A stretch of 37,873 nucleotides of DNA from Gnetum montanum (Eukaryota; Streptophyta; Gnetopsida; Gnetales; Gnetaceae), in assembly GCA_015680685.1 (NCBI GenBank), contig MNCI01016457.1, positions 83,722 through 121,594 of the forward strand, in the 5' to 3' direction. Numbering within the stretch: the first letter of the stretch is position 1; the number at the start of each line of letters is the position of its first letter. Positions 1-11,292 of the stretch are shown here, piece by piece. Below the pieces are notes generated by a model, which was given only the letters and a program-made list of their open reading frames with translations, ran no database searches and was not told the DNA's origin. A program made the position numbers and the translations under genes.

Positions 1-2164
1 TTAAAATTATTATGGTCCTCAATCAAAGTGATAAAAGTATCATCTCCAAACTGGCTGTAAACAAGATCCTTTCCTTGTTGTGGAAGAGAGATACCTCTTA
101 GCCTCATAGATTCATTATGAGATCTAGGAACAGCTCCAAGAGCATCAGCGTCTAGGATGAAAAGATAAGGGGCTAAAGGGCATCCATGTCGGACTGATTT
201 TTGAAGCTTAATGACCTTAGAGAAGGTTCCATTAATGCAAATGACTAAAGAGGCCTCTGAAAAAACAAGATCGATATGTCTTTCAAAAACATTACCTAAG
301 TTATGGTGTTTGACTATACTTTTTTAAAAGGACCAATCAAGCATGTCACAAGCTTTAGCAAAATCAAGCTTAAGAAGAATGTCATTTTGATTAGTGAAAG
401 ACGCCCAGTGCAAGCCCTCAATAGTAGTAACACCGTTGTCTAAAATATACCTACCTTGAACAAAATTGGTTTGCTCTTTGCTTATAAGATGAGGAAGAAA
501 AGGTTTAAGTTTATTAGTTATAGCTTTGGCAACTATTTTATAGATAACATTTAAAAGAGTGATAGGGCACCAATTACTTATGCTCATACGATCTCCTGAC
601 TTGGGGAGAAGCTTAATAATACTAGCATTAATATGCTTACCAAAGGATCCTTCCTTAAAAGCTTCCTTATACACACTATAAATAATGTCTTGAAGAGTAG
701 GCCAGAATTTCTTAAAAACTTTTGTGGGAAGGCCATTCATACGAGGGGCTTTACCATTGTGGAGTTGTTGAAGAGCATTACCAAGATCCTGTTTGGAAAG
801 AAGAGAAGCATCACTAGAGATAGAACAATTAAAAGGAGTAATAGCTCCTAAGCAAGTATTAACTGCAGTGGGTCCATTGCCTCTTTTCGAAAATTTGGAG
901 AGTAGAACTCAAAGAAGGCCTATAAAATGTCATCCTTGGAGGTGAAGATACTATCTTCGACTTGAATAGTTGGAATTTTATGGGATGGGTTACCCCTTTT
1001 GAGGAGATGAAAAAAGCCATTAGTAGCCTGGTCACCCATGCGGAGTCAAGAGAGACGATCACAGAGATGAGCACCTCTAGGTTCATAGTGATCCATTATA
1101 CGTAGGTTCTCCTTGACAAGTTTCAAACGACTAAAGTGAGCTTCAATAGCTTCATCTTTATTAATGGTATTTTGAAGTAAGGAGATTTTGTTATGAAGGT
1201 TGGACTTGTAAGAACTTAGATGTGAAGCCACCAATTTACCCACATGTTTGGAAAATTGTTGGAGGTAGGTATAAGCATTAGTCCACCAATTAATCCAACC
1301 ATCTTCACCAAGGGGTTTAGGATGAAAATTCCATATTTGCATCAATAGAGAGCAAAGGGAGTTACTATGAAGAAAGGCACTGTTAAAAATATAAAGATCT
1401 TTAGAAGAGTAGGAGTTACCAGAGTGGGAAAGAGACCAATGAATAGGATAATGATATGACAAAACCTAGGTATAATCTACTTGGACAGGGGAACCTTTGT
1501 TAGAAGTAAAATGAATAAGAGGATTCGTAGATAGATAAACTTAATCCAACCGAGAAGAGATGTAGGAAGTATCATGTCTAGTGTTACTCCAAATAAACTA
1601 GTTAGAAGTACTAGAAGAGGAGTAGTTTTCATTAGCTTCTTGCAACTTTAATTGATGTTTCAGCAAAAGTCACTCAGAAAGCTCCCTATTATCTAAACCA
1701 CCTCTTTGCCCTCCAAATTTATCCTTTGGATGCTTAGTCATGTTGAAGTCCCCTGTAATAATCCACTTAGCTTTGGGTAAGTTGTGCCTGAGCCAATTCC
1801 ACAAGAGCTTCCGATTAGTTGAGTGACAAGGAGCATAAATGGAGACAATCCCTAAGATTTCATTATTATACCGTAATCGAACCCAGCTACAATGCTCTAA
1901 ATTATCACAATCGTGATCAAGAACAAAATCCTACCGCTTATTATGGAGAAAAATTATAGCTCCCCTTTTGCCATGTTCATGGTGAGTAGAAACATAAGAA
2001 CTATTGGGAAAAATGCTCTGGCAGCAGATTTGAAGATTGAATCCTTGGATTTTAACTTCTTGAAGACAAACAACGTCAAAGGAATGTCTCCAAATATAAT
2101 CTTGAACTATATATCTTCTATGAGGGTCTGAGAGGCCCCTAACATTCCATAAACAACACTTCAT
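1..2164 (-). pseudogene. LINE ORF2: AP-type endonuclease and reverse transcriptase (broken, partial)
   Basis: ORF2 would nick target DNA and prime reverse transcription there. The frame begins at 2164 with the endonuclease motif WNVRGL, followed by LQEVK (catalytic Glu), SIYAP, TGDFN and an SRLD-type motif near 1550. The final endonuclease motif, normally S-D-H-x-P-I, reads SYHYPI at about 1445, so the catalytic Asp appears to be Tyr. A connecting region (1046-1462) ends in a motif like the usual LREGD stretch. RT follows: PKSGD, SNWCPITLLNVIYK, NFVQGR, KLDFAKA, then HGCPLAPYLF and a catalytic box F-G-D-D near 40 (usually FADD). Several stops (about 1920, 1655, 1046, 324) and one frameshift near 870-900 break it. 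The C-terminal part is outside the window. Confidence 0.9.
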
Positions 2165-2376
2165 TGGGTTTGTGTAGAAGAAGGAGGATCCTCCTCAACC
2201 ACCAAGGCCTTAAAAGAATTCCTAGATTCAAAGTTGTTAACTAGAGGATGCCGAGCAATTGTTCTTTTGCTAATGGACTAGCTAGCACCAATCAAGGATC
2301 AATGCCCTTTAGGAAAAGCACTAAAGATAGGGTTATCTTGTGTGACTGAGTCATAAGATTTCTGGGTAACATGCTC

Positions 2377-3341
2377 CTAGCCACTAGTAGAACCTTTTGG
2401 GGCCCCTTCTTGGTTAAGAGGAGTTTTAGTGGCATCAATATCCTCAATTTTCATATCTTCCACATCAGACACCTTAGAATCTAAATAAGGAGGTTTAGTT
2501 GAGTGAACCTTGATAGTATGCTTACCTATGTCTTGAGATATGTTTTGATTTTTTAGTTCTTCACTAACTTGTTCTGCTAAAATTCGCTCGGCTTCAAGCT
2601 TAGCCAGTAACTTTGGACATTGAGCTTTACAGTGATTCGGATCGAGAGAGCAGTAACAATGGTTAGGAAGTGTAAGATATGAAATTTTTTGAAAAAAATT
2701 CTTTCCTTTCACATTAACTTCCAGTGAATCAAGACGCGACTTTTTCATATCTATTTTAACGCACACTCTTCGAGTTGGTCATGGACGGAAACTTGAAAAG
2801 GCCTCCATACTGATGACTTCCCTAACTTATGCAGCAACGATATCAATATGAGGAGAAAAATGAGGAGGGAGTTCTAGAAATTCGATCCAAATCAACAAAA
2901 TACTTTTTCTTTCTTTTTTAGGATCGAAATCCTCCTTCTAGGGTTGAACGACTAAAAAGGATCCATAAACATCCCAAATTGACTGTTGTTTCATGAACTC
3001 TGTCATAGCCTTAGTTTCAAAAGCGAAAAGAAAAAAGCCTCTCATCAGATTAGAAGCTATGGTTATTCTAATATTACAGGGTTCCCAAAATTTTTTAACC
3101 CAATCCTGGAACATCGAGGTAAGAGGAATCCTACCAGTGAAGAAGCTAATTGTGTAAAGGTGAGTAAAGGTTTGTACGGTTTGGTTAAAGATGTCTTCAG
3201 AGAAATCAAAATGTAAAATAGTATCATTAGCATCCATGTTGGTGGAGCTGTCAGTAGGCTGTAGTCAATGTTAGAGGATTCCATTATTTTACATTTTTTT
3301 CCTCCAACATCAAAGTAAGAAGATAAAACAGATTGGGTCAT
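2377..3341 (-). pseudogene. LINE ORF1: gag-like nucleic-acid-binding protein (broken)
   Basis: The frame from about 3237 to 2377 is continuous except for three stops (2938, about 2830, about 2780). It follows the layout of plant L1 ORF1. First comes a DUF4283-like segment (HFDFSED to WDVYGSFLVVQP). Then comes a stretch with the WIEFLELPPHF pattern, equivalent to the usual WIRLPGLP. A degenerate zinc knuckle follows near 2650 (CYC...HCKAQC; the first Cys pair is wrongly spaced). The C-terminal tail is acidic. An N-terminal piece in another frame (3341 to about 3240) joins by a one-base shift. It is an RNA-binding chaperone by family. It lies about 210 bp upstream of ORF2. Confidence 0.8.
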
Positions 3342-3570
3342 GCAAACCCGTTGGGCCTAACCCTAGCCAATTTAGAAAATCAAAATAGAGAAAATATTAA
3401 AAGAAAAACACAAAGGAACAAACTCATTAGGTACTTATTAATGGATGATGTAGGCACTGCAGAAGGTAAAGGGTCCCACATGAAATCCTGCAAAACTTGT
3501 TCACGCGCTTGCTGGTGTGGGGCCCAAAATGCTTCAGCACTGCTGTGATCAGACCACCGTCCCACAAAAA

Positions 3571-3826
3571 CCCTCTGCCTCTGATCAGGTTAGCCTATGT
3601 TCCAAGATTGGCCAACACAAGGCACTATTAGGAAGCCCTAGTGGAGGGCTCCCAAATTTCAACAAAAAATATTTTTAGATATCATTAATACAGAGCTTTA
3701 ACAAGGTTTTAATAAAACCAGTGTAGATGAAACTACTGCTGCTTCCTGCGATTATGTTTCATTCCACCTAGAATTACATTGAAATTTCTTTTAATAAATT
3801 GGAGAATAAATATGTAGAAAACTATG
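3571..3826. other. Unassigned spacer between LINE and element E1
   Basis: No coding frame or repeat is recognised. It is AT-rich in its second half and is the immediate target region of E1. It may contain the 5' UTR of the LINE. Confidence 0.4.
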
Positions 3827-3831
3827 ATTAC
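3827..3831. repeat. Target-site duplication of E1, left copy (attac)
   Basis: The five bases before the 5' LTR are identical to the five after the 3' LTR (9631-9635). Ty3 elements make 5-bp duplications, so this fixes both ends of E1. Confidence 0.9.
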
Positions 3832-4729
3832 TGATGAATCGTGGTTTGTCAGTTACTAATATCGAACCCTTGACATCAGACCCTTGACATCAAACCCCTA
3901 ATATCGGACCCTCGATATCGGGTACACGATATTGTGGCCCAGTTAACGATATCGGATACAGGATATTGTGACTCCTATGAAAGCCTATAAATACACATTT
4001 GGGTGCACAGGAAAGGAGGGAGTTAGTGTTAGAGTATTGTCTTTTTGTCAATTTTTAGTTCCTCTCAACTCTTTTCCTAGTGCATGCCCATAGTGTGATG
4101 ATTGTAATTGTATGGAACCTTTATTCAGGTGTGATGTACTTGGACACATGCATGACCAGCAATAAAGATCAAGATTAGTTCATCATTGCAGAATTCACTT
4201 AGTTTTAATTACTTAACTATTATTTTTATTTATTTTTTTCTTAATTAATATTTCTTGCCCTTCATTTACTATCCCTATTATTAAATGTGGAATGAGTACG
4301 AGTTAATCATGAGCATTTAAGTGTGACTACTTGGTATCCCAGTAGCATATCTAGGAGTGCTCAAGTAATATACGTTTGGTAATCCAAAAGGTAGTACACG
4401 AGGTTCAAGATGTATACAGATGATTATGGATGAATGCTCATCGCACTTAGGCTAGCTTAGATTCTCTTCTCCCATTCCCAATTAGCTTAAACAAGGTTGC
4501 TTTTATTGTCTTTAGGAGTAGCATAGTGATAAGAAACACATCATACACCTCAATCTGGACTAAACCATATGTGACAAAGCAAATACTTGTCTAGGTGGAA
4601 AGATAGCAAATTGTGATGAACGTGTAACTATCTTGATACCACAACTAGCCTGTCTGCGGAGTTCGATTGAATTGTGCATGAATGCTTGTATTCATATGGT
4701 TGAGTGTAGGGATACCTCACCACTCATCA
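3832..4729 (+). repeat. 5' LTR of E1
   Basis: It begins TGATGAATC and ends CTCATCA. U3 carries repeated GATATC-centred palindromes (about 3860-3975). TATAAATA is at 3986-3993 and AATAAAG at about 4161. It aligns along its whole length with 8726-9630. The related LTRs X, Y, W and Z share the start, the TATA region and the U5 end. Confidence 0.93.
3986..3993 (+). promoter_or_regulatory. TATA box of the E1 5' LTR
   Basis: The sequence is TATAAATA inside the context AAGCCTATAAATACA. The same context recurs in the 3' LTR (8883-8890) and, on the other strand, in the Y LTR (14572-14579). It probably drives the element's genomic RNA. Confidence 0.75.
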
Positions 4730-4730
4730 T

Positions 4731-4748
4731 TGGCACTGTTGCCAGGGA
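4731..4748 (+). other. Primer-binding site of E1 (tRNA-Asp type)
   Basis: TGGCACTGTTGCCAGGGA lies one base after the LTR end. It differs by a few bases from the complement of the 3' end of plant tRNA-Asp (TGGCGCCGTTGCCGGGGA). The same site follows the LTRs of X, W, Z and, on the minus strand, Y. Confidence 0.85.
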
Positions 4749-4864
4749 TGGTGCTAGTTATCTAGATTAGTTATATCATACAAGATCACTGTAACAAATT
4801 ATTCATGATATATCTTTTAGAAAAAAAACTTAATTTCAATTAAGTCACAGACAAATTCACAACA

Positions 4865-6673
4865 ATGTCTCTCTCACAAGACTATGATAANCAAAGCCAC
4901 CCTCCCAAGCTTTATTTAAACAACTTTCCCAAGTTTTTAGGAGGCTATGATTTAGATTCGCAACAACATTTACAAGCCTTCTATGATGCCTATGCATGGA
5001 ACAATATTGATAATGGGTCTCAAAAACTTAAGCTCTTCCCTATGACACTCATTGGCCAAGCAAAAGTATGGTACAGATCCTTAAAACCAAAATCAATTCA
5101 TAGATGGCCAACAATGGTAGAACTCTTTACTGAACGATATCAAACCTATGCTAGAGTATCAACCTTGAGGAGACAAATCTAAGAATGGAAACAAGGGCAA
5201 CATGAAACCTTGGAGATGGCCTTAGAAAGATACTATTCTTTGTTAAAAAAATGCATAGGCCATGGGTTCTCTGAGGAGAGGCTAATGTATCACATCATAG
5301 GTGGACTTCATAATGAAACAAGGGATACCCTAGGGATGTATGCCTGAGGTCAACTATACAAGCTACAGACCCACCAATTCCAAGAGCTTATTAAGTGGGT
5401 AGCAAAAGAATAAGGAGAAATGGTTAAATGGGAGAATGTTGAAAGCTCTCAACGGGACCAAAATCTCGAATTAGCAAAGGTCCATGATCATGAAGAGGAG
5501 AAATTAACTCACCTTAAATAGGTGGAATCATCTTTTCCAATACTACAATCACTAAATGAAATTGAGGGAAATATCAATAAGATGACAAAATGGATACATG
5601 AAAAATGTGTATAATATGCCAACACTATTAGAGGTAGAACCATGATGAACCAAGAAGCAGGACAAACCACCCTTAGACAATCGGAAAGAAAGGTTGAAGA
5701 CAATAAGAACTCAACTGCTAATCATACGTATTAATGTAACATTTGCCTGTACGATCACCCCAAAAGTCAATGCCCAATCTTGTCATATTTACATGAGCAT
5801 TGGGGAAGAATGTTACATCCAGAGTTCATACAAAAATACTGTGTTCAATCATAGTTACAAAAATCCTAGTCATGGGGGAGGCCACCTCCAAACTGGTCAC
5901 ACCCTTCATATCATTCGAACACAAGTGCTTATCAGGTTCAGCATCCTATTTCCCCAACTGGATCAACATCCTCTATCTCACCACATCGTTATCATTCCCA
6001 TAGATACTATCAACCCATGTCCTCTCCCATAAGATCACCACCTCATGTTCATTATACTTCTCCTTACCCTTAATATTCACATCCTTCACCTCCTTCTACA
6101 TCACCACCAATAGTACTAGAAGGTTTTGCACCACAGCATCAACCCATGAATGTTACTTGTGCTACTACTATCAATCGTAGTGGGAATCCTCCACAACATC
6201 AAAGGTGTCCCTTCTTTAGACATCACCATAGAAAGGGACAACACAGTTCTGAGACCACTACATCCTCTTACTCAACACAATTTCAACACTGTGGTGCATC
6301 TTTCTCCTCGAACGCAATGCCTCATGTTACCTTATCAGGGCCACCAATCAATACTCCAACAACCATGCAGCCCAATGAACATAGCCATGTAGGGAGACAT
6401 ATCGATCTTTGCATACCATATTACGGTCAAGGGTGCCATAGTGGGTCAACTCCATATCAATTAAACTCATCTTCTAACTTGCCCCACTATGTCAACTTTA
6501 ATATAGTGTGTGCACCCTAATTTGGGTACATTCCAATCATGACATCAAAAGCCATCCAATGGTTTGGATATGACTAGGTCCCAATATTTCTAAAACGCAT
6601 GGATCCAACCCTTCCATTTATTAATTCTCATTATGATCAAAATTTTAGTTATGGGGAATATCCCCCATTCTAA
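4865..6673 (+). pseudogene. E1 gag polyprotein (about 600 codons, stop-riddled)
   Basis: Gag builds the virus-like particle and packages RNA. The ATG lies 135 bp after the LTR, the same spacing as in the relatives. Residues ~10-150 hold the retrotrans_gag core: FPKFLGGYD, HLQAFYDAY, KLFPMTLIGQAKVWYRSL and the RWPTMVELF...Y pattern. A variant zinc knuckle follows (CNICLYDHPKSQC, near 5735; C-x2-C-x3-H-x4-C). After it comes a long Pro/Ser/His-rich tail to the stop at 6671. The frame is the same throughout; it is interrupted by about ten stops and contains one undetermined base (4891). It lacks the ~300-residue N-terminal extension of the X/Y/W/Z gags and has no protease. The last residues (NFSYGEYPPF) may match the pol tail found in Z and in blocks B and C, which would mean an internal deletion. 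Confidence 0.88.
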
Positions 6674-8037
6674 CAAACAAAATTAGTAAATGTTTTTCCT
6701 TTTCTTTAATTTTACAATTTTTTGTTTTCCAATTTTTCATGTTTCAATTTTTTGTTTTATCATTTTATTGATTGGTTCATATTTTTATTTATTGTTTTAT
6801 CTTTTTATCTTTTTATGGGTAATCTCATCTATGAATAAAACACTCATGTGACTCGTTGATTGAGGTGTTGTTCTATGCTATCAAGTCTTAGGTGACTAAT
6901 TACTTGGACAGCGAGCCCATCACATAGACCCATCCATTCTATTAATAAGATGTTCTACTTTGGGTCCAATGATATTCTTGACATCATTAAAAATTAAAGT
7001 AATTTTCTGCTTATTATGCCCAAAGTAAAAAATAATGGACTAAGAGGGAATGGTCAGGGTGTCACATCAAGGGGACTTGTGGTTCCTCTTTGGTGACATC
7101 TGTTGGAGTTATCATGTAGCCTAGTTTTACTAAGATCCTTATAGATCTAACGAAAAATGGAAGTAAGAGTAATAAAGGCACTCAATAAAGAAACCCAATG
7201 CTATTCTAGGGGGTTCCACTGGAAAGACATGCACCCATGCATAAAGGTAGGCAGCTTCTCTGGATTACGCATGAGAAAAATAAGAGTGTGTGCCAAAGTA
7301 GCCAGACAAAAAGAAATGAAAAGATCAAGACAAATGTGTCGCAAATAAATTTCAAATCACTCCTCCCTTGAATGAAACACCAAGTGATTGTATGCCTTGT
7401 TGTCATGATGCTCTTATGGTTGCCCATCATTGGATGAAACAATGCAATGTCACTAATCGAAGGAATGGACTTGGTCTTGATTTTGGAGAAATGGGATAAT
7501 AACACATTAATCATGTCCTACACTCCAGATTCATTGTGTCCAGGATCAGTTACCTCATGTCCCAATCTCTACAATCCCTTCTACGATTCACCTCATCTTG
7601 TTGTTCATGTATTTGTGACTCATGTCTTGTGTAGCATTGAATGCATACCTCATCATGATGGTATTTAACATGTGTGTGTTTTTTTTGCATCGATGTAGAT
7701 TACATTTAACCCTTCTAGTGCCTATGGACATTTTAAGGTGTTGTTACGCAAGGGCATTATGGGTTGGAGCCTACTTTGGGGAGGACCCACTTGCATGACT
7801 TTGTAATATGCACTTGTTGCACACCACCATATCATTTTATACCCTCCAAGTACTTCATTGCCAAATCTATTGTTTCACTTGTCATTATTTTATCAAACGT
7901 TCCTCAAAACCATTACATGTTCTTTTATGTGTCACCTAAACAAATTAGGTTTGACATTAAGCTTTTAGGGCAACTTCCTTGAAAAAAATTTCTAACTCTA
8001 AAATCATGCTAAGCAACGAATTCAACATTTATTAAAG
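6674..8037 (+). repeat. E1 post-gag noncoding block
   Basis: No believable gene is present. It starts with a T-rich stretch (6690-6820) like those at 21.73, 24.46 and 26.27 kb. It then shares short segments in the same order with blocks A-C: an ACTGGAAAGACATGC segment near 7219, and a segment with GGGCATTA then CCTACTTTGGGGAGGACCCA near 7752-7790. It therefore belongs to the family's 3' noncoding region. Confidence 0.7.
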
Positions 8038-8111
8038 GTAATGATTAAGGTATGAAATAATTGAATTTCTTTCAATAACCTTACTAACAATTGATCTTTG
8101 TGTGATTATAG
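8038..8111 (+). other. Possible 74-bp intron before the E1 3' frame
   Basis: AAAG|GTAATG at 8038 and a T-rich run ending GATTATAG|ATG at 8111 form a plausible plant donor and acceptor just before an ATG. Splicing to a 3' frame is known for other plant Ty3 elements. Here it is only inferred from the sequence. Confidence 0.35.
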
Positions 8112-8549
8112 ATGGCCCCTAAAAGAGGACAATAAGGAGGACCTTCTCAAGATGCAACTAAACACCTAGGGAGAGGCAGAGGCTAAGGGCCTCATGTAGA
8201 ACATGTAGAGTAGGAGGCATAATCATTCAACATCCATTAAAGAACTCTTATCACTACACAATCTGGCCAAGAAAAAGGTGGAGAGGTCAAGGACTGAGCC
8301 TATGAAGAGGAATTACGGCTATTTATGGCATGGCATGTCAAGGCCAATAAAGTGTTCCTGCAACTATTGTGTCCATGGGAAGTGCCGACTTCATCAAGCA
8401 TTGGAACATTATCATGGAAGACTCATAATCCTTAGATAGAAGAGGAGAAACATCAAGCACTTCTTCAACAGTATCAATCTCATAATCCTAGAGCGTAAGA
8501 CAAAGGAAAGGCACCCATGGAGGAGCGACCACCACTAGGAACCCCATGA
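8112..8549 (+). pseudogene. E1 extra 3' frame of unknown function (degenerate)
   Basis: A frame starting MAPKRGQ runs for about 146 codons to the TGA at 8547. It is interrupted by about nine stops, nearly all TAA/TAG/TGA explained by one C-to-T change, and shows no obvious frameshift. The N-terminus is Arg/Gly-rich (RGRG). The middle part (EEELRLFMAWH...) is helical and the end is Gln/Lys-rich. It sits where env-like or accessory frames lie in some Athila elements. I see no signal peptide or membrane segment and do not recognise the family. Blocks A and C have no equivalent, so it was either lost there or gained here. Confidence 0.45.
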
Positions 8550-8716
8550 GTTCCACAAGTTTTGTCTTTTGTGTCTATGTCCAAATTTTGTTTAGTCCCA
8601 TATTGTGGCATGAAACAATCCATGTTCATTCAATAATCTCATACCTATCCCCTATTTGTAATTGAATGAACTTGTTCCTCACTTTCTTTGACTTGAGGAC
8701 GAGTTGTTATTCAGTC

Positions 8717-8725
8717 ATGGGGGTA
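8717..8725 (+). other. Polypurine tract of E1
   Basis: ATGGGGGTA lies immediately before the 3' LTR, where plus-strand synthesis starts. The preceding AGTC is conserved at 23.13 kb, and a mutated form is at 27.59 kb. Confidence 0.75.
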
Positions 8726-9630
8726 TGATGAATCATGGTTTTTCAGGTGCTAATATCAGACCCTTGACATTGGACCACCCCTAATATCGAACCATCAATA
8801 TTAGACCCTTGATATCGGGTACACGATATCATGGCCTGGTTAGCAATATCGGATACATGATATCGTGACTCCTATGAAAGCCTATAAATACACATTTGGG
8901 CACATAGTAAAGGAGGGAGTTAGTTAGTGTTAGAGTAGAGTCTTTTTGTTAATTTTTAGTTCCTCTCAACTCTTTCCCTTGTGCATGCCCATAGTGTGAT
9001 GATTGTAATTGTATGGAACCTTTATTCAAGTGTGACGTACTTGGACACACGCATGAGTGGCAATAAAGATCGAGATTACTTCATCATTATAGCATTTACT
9101 TAGTTTTAATTGGTTAATTATTATTGTTATTTATTGTTTTCTTAATTAATATTTCTTACCCTTCATTTACTATCCTTGTTATTAAGCATAGAATGAGTAT
9201 GACTTAATCACGAGCATTTAAGTGTGACTACTTGCTATCCTAGTAGTGTATCTAGGAGCGCTCAAGTAATATATGCTTGGTAATCCTAGAGGTAGTACAC
9301 AAGGTCCAAAATGTGTATGGATGATTATGGATAGATGCGCATCATACTTAGGCTAGCTTAGATTCTCTTCTCCCATTCCCTATTAGCTTAAACAAGGTTA
9401 CTTCCATTGTCTCTAGGAGTAGCATAGTGATAGGAAACACATCATACACCTCACTCTGGACTAAACCATACATGACAAAGCAAATACTAGTCCAATTGAG
9501 TAGATAACGAACTATGATCAACATGTAACTATCTTAATATCATGACTAGCCTGTCTGTAGAGTTTGACCAGATCATGCATGAAGGATTGTATTCGTATGG
9601 TTGAGTGTAGGGGTACCTTGCCACTCATCA
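8726..9630 (+). repeat. 3' LTR of E1
   Basis: It begins TGATGAATC and ends ACTCATCA, and aligns with 3832-4729 throughout, with TATAAATA at 8883-8890. The two LTRs differ at many positions by eye, so the insertion is not recent. Confidence 0.93.
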
Positions 9631-9635
9631 ATTAC
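9631..9635. repeat. Target-site duplication of E1, right copy (attac)
   Basis: It is identical to 3827-3831. Confidence 0.9.
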
Positions 9636-10016
9636 AAATTTTTAATGTGATTTTATCATCCTTTTTTACAAGGAAGTGAGGGTTAGCTCTCATGATTGAA
9701 GTGGATATAAGGAAGTGAAGATTGGAGTGAATATAAGGAAGTGAGGATTAGCTTAGTTGAAAGTGTTGAAAACCAAACTTATCATTGCAACCTATACACT
9801 TATCAAAACTTAGAAGTAGCTACTAATATTAGTATTGTAAAAGTTTGTGGGTTTTTGGAAGTACTCAACAAATTTTAATTATAAATACTAAAGGAACTAA
9901 ATTTCATTTTTTTAGTATTTTAATCATTTTTGTTAAGTAACTCACTTCAAGTGTATTTAAATAGGAACAAGTAGTACTATTAGTCTAAGTCTCGCAACAT
10001 TGGTGGCCTTAGCAAC
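9636..10016. other. Unassigned AT-rich flank with short direct repeats
   Basis: No gene is visible. A short unit (TATAAGGAAGTGA followed by GATT or GGATT) is repeated at about 9697-9755. The last bases, GCAAC at 10012-10016, precede sequence F. Confidence 0.5.
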
Positions 10017-10319
10017 TAAGGCTACAAAGATGATGAACTTTTCAACAATGAATATTGATGAACCACACTAGGAGTTGATGATCATAAAGACTACTTTCTT
10101 CTTATTGCAAAGTTCATCCTATTTTACTATCCTTCCTATACTTTTACAAATAAGGCCAAGTAATGTAATGATATAACTTTAATTTAACCATATAATCTTG
10201 AAAAATGCATTACTTTGTAGTCTAAAATGTGTATATTATCTCTGATTTTGCTACTTAAGCCTTCAAATTTATATTATTTAACAAGAAGAAATATATTTAT
10301 CTCACATTATTTTTATTAT
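10017..10319 (+). repeat. Sequence F, left copy (empty site for Y)
   Basis: It starts TAAGGCTACAAAGATGATGA and is highly similar to 14868-15171. It is AT-rich with no gene. It ends where the X LTR begins, while the right copy continues for another ~50 bp, so X interrupted this copy. Confidence 0.88.
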
Positions 10320-11157
10320 TGGTGAGTCTTGATATCGGATCCTCAATATCAGACACCAGATATCAGATACACGATATCAGAGATGTCGAAGCGATATTGG
10401 ACATGCGATGTCAAAACCTGTCTTGTTTCCGATAAATAAGAGACAATGACACTTGGTTTGGTATTAGTTTTTAGTCCCTTAGGTAAACCCTTGTAGTTTT
10501 TTCCTTCCAGAGTTAGAATTATTTCTGTGTGCCTGCAGCAGGAGTCATAAAGTAAACAGATCTTTATTCGAGCATTATGTACCTGAGCACACCTTGTGTT
10601 TGGAAATAAAGATGAACTTTGTGATAAATCTTGCAACATTCAGAATAGCGTAATTATTGTCTTTCATGTTATTTATTGTTATCTAATGCTTTCAATAGTT
10701 ACTTAATGTTATTTCATAGAATTATTAATGAATTAGCACACTCAGCACGACCACTTCAAGAATACGTTGGAACACTTGGTAACCTAGTAATCACTAGCAT
10801 TTTCTAATCCCAGTAGTGTTACACTGGTTCAGGATGTGTCCGGAGAGTGGGAATGGATGCTGGTGTTAGGACTAGTTAAAGAATAGTTAACTAGTTAAAT
10901 CAAATTAGTTATTAAATTACCTCATTCTTCTCTTTTAAGCAGCAAGAAAATAAAACATAAAAGAATAAAAATCAAATACCTCGAGTTTACTTAACCATAT
11001 AATTGAGCCTTACAAGTAAGCTTGGAAAGACAATGATTGCATAACCCATCCTTGTTCTGTGTAGGCGCATAAGCACTTAATCCTCGGAGTTCGATTGGAT
11101 CATGCGTGAATGCTCGTATTCGTATGGTTGGGCATAGGGGTACCTCACTGCTCATCA
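10320..11157 (+). repeat. 5' LTR of element X
   Basis: It starts TGGTGAGTC (a variant of TGATGAATC) and ends CTCATCA. U3 is rich in GATATC palindromes (10330-10385). A weak TATA (GATAAATAAG) is near 10431 and AATAAAGATG near 10605. R and U5 match the other LTRs. Confidence 0.85.
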
Positions 11158-11158
11158 T

Positions 11159-11176
11159 TGGCACCATTGCCACGGA
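11159..11176 (+). other. Primer-binding site of element X
   Basis: TGGCACCATTGCCACGGA, tRNA-Asp type, one base after the LTR. Confidence 0.8.
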
Positions 11177-11292
11177 TTTTGTTGTTTGTCTGCTGATTAG
11201 AACTTTGGAAATCCTTCCATCATTGGAACGAATCCTTAGAATAGCTATCCTACAATCACTAGAAAAGGATATCACACACTGAATAATCAATC

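Larger units (their letters stand above)
1..3570 (-). mobile_element. L1-type LINE (non-LTR retrotransposon), truncated by the window start
   Basis: Two frames lie in the usual plant L1 order on the minus strand: ORF1 (nucleic-acid-binding gag-like protein) and then ORF2 (endonuclease plus reverse transcriptase). The window begins inside the RT domain, so the rest of RT, the 3' UTR and the poly(A) tail lie outside. The 5' limit near 3570 is a guess: minus-strand homology to ORF1 starts at about 3341 and there is no sharp boundary. Stops and two frameshifts show that it is inactive. Confidence 0.9.
3832..9630 (+). mobile_element. E1: complete non-autonomous Ty3/gypsy element (tRNA-Asp primed, Athila-like)
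   Basis: The element is 5.8 kb with two similar LTRs (898 and 905 bp), a tRNA-Asp type primer-binding site, gag, a ~2 kb downstream region, a G-rich polypurine tract and a perfect 5-bp target duplication. The 4-kb internal part has no protease, RT, RNase H or integrase core, so it could only have moved with enzymes from a relative. Its post-gag part matches the post-pol blocks at 21.7-27.7 kb, so it is a deletion derivative of the same family. The Athila assignment rests on the primer site and gag type and is an inference. Confidence 0.93.
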
